NCBI RefSeq assembly: GCF_005502885.1
Contig: NZ_SCMR01000015.1
Coordinates: 1 to 64,000 of the forward strand
Direction: 5' to 3'
Source of the DNA: Microbacterium sp. 2FI
GTDB lineage: Bacteria > Actinomycetota > Actinomycetes > Actinomycetales > Microbacteriaceae
Length of the DNA: 64,000 nt
Position 1 is the stretch's first letter. Each line of letters opens with the position of its first letter. Below are positions 60,815 through 64,000 of this stretch, in pieces. Position numbers and translations under genes: made by a program. The notes below the pieces were generated by a model. That model was not told where the DNA came from and made no database searches. It saw only the letters and a list, made by a program, of their open reading frames with translations.

Positions 60815-62011
60815 ATGGAATCGTGTGATGTTCTGATCATCGGAGCCGGCCATGGCGGCGTGTCCGTCGCCGCCGAGCTGCGTCGGATCGGCTACCCCGG
60901 ATCGATCACGCTGGTGAACGGAGAGGGTGCCGCGCCGTACCACCGCCCGCCGCTGTCGAAGGCGTGGCTGAAGGGCGATGCCGACGCCGACTCGGGCTGG
61001 CTCCAGCCTCCTGGCTACTTCGACCTGAACGACATCCGCCTGCTCTCGCGCACCCGCGTGGCGGAGCTGGACGCGGAGCGTCGCGTCGCGCACTTCGACG
61101 ACGGCCGGACGTTCGGCTTCGAATTCGCCGTGCTCGCCACCGGGGCCCTGGCTCGCCCGCTCCCCGGGCAGACCGATGGACAGCTTCCGCTCCTCAGCCT
61201 GCGAGATGCCGCCGACGCGGCGACGCTCAAGGAGCTGCTCGCGCCGGGATCCCGACTCGCCATCGTCGGCGCAGGCTTCGTCGGGCTGGAAGTCGCGGCC
61301 ACCGCACGTCACCTCGGCGTCGAAGTCTGCGTGATCGAGCGGGAGTCGCGCGTTCTCGCCAGACTCGCGAGCGTCGAGCTCTCGGCGCAGCTCGCCCGAC
61401 ACCACGAGGTGCACGGAGTCGAGATTCTGGTGGATGCCGATGTGAAGGCCCTCAGGTCGAATCCGCAAGGCGGCATCGACGTCACCATCGGCTCGAGTGC
61501 GCCCCGCGAGTTCGATTCCGTGCTGGTCGCCATCGGGGCGGTGCCCGATGAGACGCTCGCGCGCACCGCCGGACTCGACTGCAGCAACGGAGTCATCGTG
61601 GACGACTGCGGACGCACATCGACGCCACATGTCTTCGCCGTCGGCGATGTCGCGCGGCGTCCCCTTCAGCCCTTTGCGGACTCCGCCCGACTGGAGAGCG
61701 TCCACAACGCCAACGAGCATGCGCGGATCGTCGCAGCGACGATCGCCGGCGCGGCGTCACCGGTCCCGGCGCCGCCCTGGTTCTGGTCGGATCAGTTCGA
61801 TTGGAAGCTGCAGATCGCCGGCCTCCTCCCGAACGACGCCGACACCGAAGTCCGTGGCGATCCCGCTTCGGGATCGTTCGCGCTGTTGCATCGTGTCGAT
61901 GGTCGCCTGCGCTGCGTGGAGGCGGTCAACGCCTCGCGCGAGTTCGCGCTCGGCCGACGCCAGATCGCTTCCGACGCAAAGCCTGCGGATCAGCTGATCA
62001 GCGCGTCCTGA
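60815..62011 (+). CDS. FAD-dependent ferredoxin reductase (second copy)
   Basis: 398 residues starting MESCDVLIIGAGHGGVSVAAEL; FAD motif at 7-20, RPPLSKAWL, NAD motif IVGAGFVGLEVAATA near 150 and VFAVGDVARRP near 270. Same family as the reductase at 45116 but clearly diverged. Start fixed by the Rossmann strand; earlier in-frame ATG would include the operator. The likely partner is the [2Fe-2S] ferredoxin at 56950. Ends 22 bases inside the convergent GH78 gene. Confidence 0.88.
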   Translation: MESCDVLIIGAGHGGVSVAAELRRIGYPGSITLVNGEGAAPYHRPPLSKAWLKGDADADSGWLQPPGYFDLNDIRLLSRTRVAELDAERRVAHFDDGRTFGFEFAVLATGALARPLPGQTDGQLPLLSLRDAADAATLKELLAPGSRLAIVGAGFVGLEVAATARHLGVEVCVIERESRVLARLASVELSAQLARHHEVHGVEILVDADVKALRSNPQGGIDVTIGSSAPREFDSVLVAIGAVPDETLARTAGLDCSNGVIVDDCGRTSTPHVFAVGDVARRPLQPFADSARLESVHNANEHARIVAATIAGAASPVPAPPWFWSDQFDWKLQIAGLLPNDADTEVRGDPASGSFALLHRVDGRLRCVEAVNASREFALGRRQIASDAKPADQLISAS

Positions 62012-64000
62012 TGAGGGCCGGCCAGCGGGAAGGTGAGCGAGTGCTCTCCGGCCTCGAGCTCGCGGTCGTGACCGCCCACCTGCACGACCGCCTGGGTTCC
62101 CGGCGGAACCGTCACCTGCAGCTCGACGCGACCGTCGTTGATCGACCAGGAGTTTGAAGCGAGGCCGTACGGCGTCTCGATCGAGGTTCCGGCGCATGAC
62201 AGGCCCGAACGAACCGCCGGGGCGACCAGGAATCTGCGGTAGCCGGGCTCGAGGGGAGCCACTCCTCCGATGTGCTCCTGCAGGAACCGGGCGACGCTGC
62301 CGAACGAGTAGTGGTTGTGCGAGCCCTTGGCCTGACCGTCCTCCTTATAGCCCTCCCAGTTTTCCCAGATCGTCGTGGCGCCGTTCTTGACCTGGTCGAG
62401 CCATGCCGGTGCGGTGTCCTGGAAGAGCACCCGGTACGCGACGTCCTCATGACCGGCCTCGACCAGGGCGGGCAGGAGCATCGGCGTACTGAGGAAGCCG
62501 GTGCCGAGATGATCGCCCGCGGTGGTGATCAGCTCGACGAGCCGCTCTGCCGCCACGGAGCGATGCTCAGGAAGAAGCAGGTCGAACGCCAGAGCGCGGA
62601 CGTAGTCATCCTGCTTGTCGTCGCCGATCCTCGACCCGCCATCGCGGACGAAAGCGGAACGCCAGGCGGCGGCCGCGCGCGAACCGAGTTCTGTATATCG
62701 GTGTGCGTCGTCCTCGCGCCCGAGCACGTGCGCGATCCTGGCGAGGACCGTGCTGGAGTAGGCGAAATAGGCCGACGCGACAACCGGTCGGTGTGTGACG
62801 AGATTGCCAAGCACCTCGCTGAATCCTTCGCCCGGTCGGAGCCACTCGCCCCAGTGGTACCCCGTATCGACGATGTACGCCTCCAGATCGCCGGCCTTTC
62901 CGCTCAGGCGTCGTCTCAGGCTCGTCTTGGTCGCGGCCCTTCGGGCGAGCTGGTCCACCCAGGCCCTGGCGCTGTCGTATTGGCGGCGCAGGACCTCCAC
63001 GTCGCCGTAGTACTGATACAGGGTCCAGGGCAGGAGGACCGTGACATCGCCCCAGCCCACGGATGTGCTGGAGAAGCGGATCGGGTTGCGCTTCCTCCCC
63101 GCGGAGTCCTCCGTCGGGATGATGGGGGGCACCCGTCCGTCGTCGTACTGCTCGGCAGCGACGTTGCGGAGGTATCGCCGGAGGAAGCCGTCGGCGTCGA
63201 CGAGCTGCGCGGCGGTCGAACCGAAGACCTGGATGTCGCCCGTCCACCCGCTTCGCTCTCGCGTCGGGCAGTCCGTTGGAGTGTCGACGAAGTTCGAGCG
63301 CAGACCCCACAGCACGTTCTGCCACAGCCGCTCAAGTCGGGGGTCGGAAGCACTGAAGGTCGACACACCGGGGAGGTCGCTCGAGAGGACGACGCCTGTC
63401 GCAGCATCCGGTGCCAGCGGTGCAGTGAGGCCCTCCACAGCGACGTACCGGAATCCATGGATCGTGAAAGCCGGCGTGTACGAGACCGGATCGTGCGCGA
63501 GCACCACCTCGTCGCGCTGGAACCATTTGTCACTGCCGCCATGGCCGAGGCCGAGGTATCCGGTATCCAGCTCACCCGCTGGCGTGAGGACCTCGCTGTA
63601 CAGGATCCGGACGGTTCTGCCGGCGCCCGCCGGCAGCTCGATCCTGGCCACGCCAGCGAAATTCTGCCCGAAGTCGATCAGCACTGTGCCGGTCGGCGCG
63701 GCGCTGACCACACCCGACAGCTCTTCGATGGCCGTGACGCGGGCGACGTCCTCCGCGATCAGCTGACGGTCGTGCGGCGCCAGACGCACCGCCGGCCGGG
63801 GTTCCAAGACGTTCCCGCCTTGGCGTTTCCACGCGGTGTCGTCGATCCGCAGATCAGCCCGCTCGCCGTGCTTCGGGTCGGAGGTCCGTATGCGGCCACG
63901 CCCCACCGTCCAGTCTTCTCCCGAGCGGATCTCGACGGTCGTACCGTCGGCGAGATCGAGGTGGATCTGAACGATCACCGAGAGGTCGTCGCCATATACA
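61990..64000 (-). CDS. Alpha-L-rhamnosidase, GH78 (5' part beyond window)
   Basis: At least 669 residues; the frame is still open at the right edge (VYGDDLSVIVQIHL...), so the N-terminal domain is cut off by the window. The GH78 catalytic barrel has FVDTPTDCPTRERSGWTGD, which contains the conserved acidic residues, and NVLWGLRSNF before it. C-terminal beta-sandwich near GGVAPLEPGYRRFLVAP. Removes alpha-L-rhamnose from plant glycosides. No secretion signal can be judged. Confidence 0.88.
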   Translation of the reverse strand, partial: VYGDDLSVIVQIHLDLADGTTVEIRSGEDWTVGRGRIRTSDPKHGERADLRIDDTAWKRQGGNVLEPRPAVRLAPHDRQLIAEDVARVTAIEELSGVVSAAPTGTVLIDFGQNFAGVARIELPAGAGRTVRILYSEVLTPAGELDTGYLGLGHGGSDKWFQRDEVVLAHDPVSYTPAFTIHGFRYVAVEGLTAPLAPDAATGVVLSSDLPGVSTFSASDPRLERLWQNVLWGLRSNFVDTPTDCPTRERSGWTGDIQVFGSTAAQLVDADGFLRRYLRNVAAEQYDDGRVPPIIPTEDSAGRKRNPIRFSSTSVGWGDVTVLLPWTLYQYYGDVEVLRRQYDSARAWVDQLARRAATKTSLRRRLSGKAGDLEAYIVDTGYHWGEWLRPGEGFSEVLGNLVTHRPVVASAYFAYSSTVLARIAHVLGREDDAHRYTELGSRAAAAWRSAFVRDGGSRIGDDKQDDYVRALAFDLLLPEHRSVAAERLVELITTAGDHLGTGFLSTPMLLPALVEAGHEDVAYRVLFQDTAPAWLDQVKNGATTIWENWEGYKEDGQAKGSHNHYSFGSVARFLQEHIGGVAPLEPGYRRFLVAPAVRSGLSCAGTSIETPYGLASNSWSINDGRVELQVTVPPGTQAVVQVGGHDRELEAGEHSLTFPLAGPHQDALIS

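Noticed and set aside
1..64000. CRISPR array or cas genes, insertion sequence transposases, integrase
   Set aside because: I looked for regularly spaced repeats and DDE or tyrosine-recombinase motifs and saw none inside the window.
1..64000. Riboswitch or rRNA genes
   Set aside because: No long conserved RNA motif (TPP, SAM, cobalamin) or rRNA signature seen in the gaps.

Overview
High-GC Gram-positive chromosome. Frequent GTG starts, GTGA/ATGA overlaps between genes, IclR/LysR regulators, Cys-x2-His-x2-Cys ferredoxins and lipobox-bearing binding proteins all point to an actinobacterium. A soil- or plant-associated member of Microbacteriaceae (Microbacterium-like) is my best guess, from gene content only. 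I count about 57 protein genes, almost all catabolic, transport or regulatory.

Layout. (1) 1-2231 is mobile-element debris: a LacI C-terminal fragment, a phage-type M15 peptidase and two 3' fragments of a tRNA-Ser(GCU) gene. (2) 2171-25656 is an island of about 23.4 kb bounded by two identical 61-bp tRNA-Ser 3' fragments in direct orientation, with no integrase inside. It carries a DJ-1-like protein and LysR pair, an M20 peptidase/diaminopropionate ammonia-lyase/LysR set, and a carbohydrate-type regulon: split transketolase, aldehyde dehydrogenase, ribose-type ABC transporter, several SDRs, an amidohydrolase/NifU-like/PRISE-like trio, two IclR regulators, an epimerase-like protein, an ABM-domain protein and 6-phosphofructokinase. 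GGAC/GTCC inverted repeats lie in front of the divergent or leading genes. (3) 26085-28329 holds an SDR, a flavodoxin-reductase-like protein and a MarR regulator with a perfect 9-4-9 operator. (4) 28449-64000 looks like a locus for plant glycosides and aromatics. It has a GH106-like rhamnosidase, a BMP-type ABC importer, GH2, MFS, a P450 with its own ferredoxin and reductase, aryl-type alcohol and aldehyde dehydrogenases, IclR, a flavin monooxygenase/extradiol dioxygenase/FAH-hydrolase operon, an aldolase/bicupin/alcohol dehydrogenase/TAXI-like operon, TetR, a [2Fe-2S] ferredoxin, a second ferredoxin reductase, GH3, a nucleoside-hydrolase-like enzyme and a GH78 rhamnosidase running off the right edge.

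How it may work together (inference). The glycosidases would remove rhamnose, glucose or galactose from a plant glycoside; the P450 and dehydrogenases would trim methyl or alcohol groups; the flavin monooxygenase would make a diphenol that the extradiol dioxygenase opens and the FAH-family enzyme hydrolyses. Shared GTCCTG operators with a constant 21-bp repeat spacing lie before the BMP importer, the P450 operon/IclR gene and the TAXI-like operon, with a weaker version before the monooxygenase operon. A second palindrome, GTACG-N4-CGTAC, links the ferredoxin/TetR operon to the second ferredoxin reductase and the nucleoside-hydrolase/GH3 operon. The true substrates cannot be read from sequence alone; a rhamnosylated flavonoid or a steroidal glycoside are the two hypotheses I would test first.
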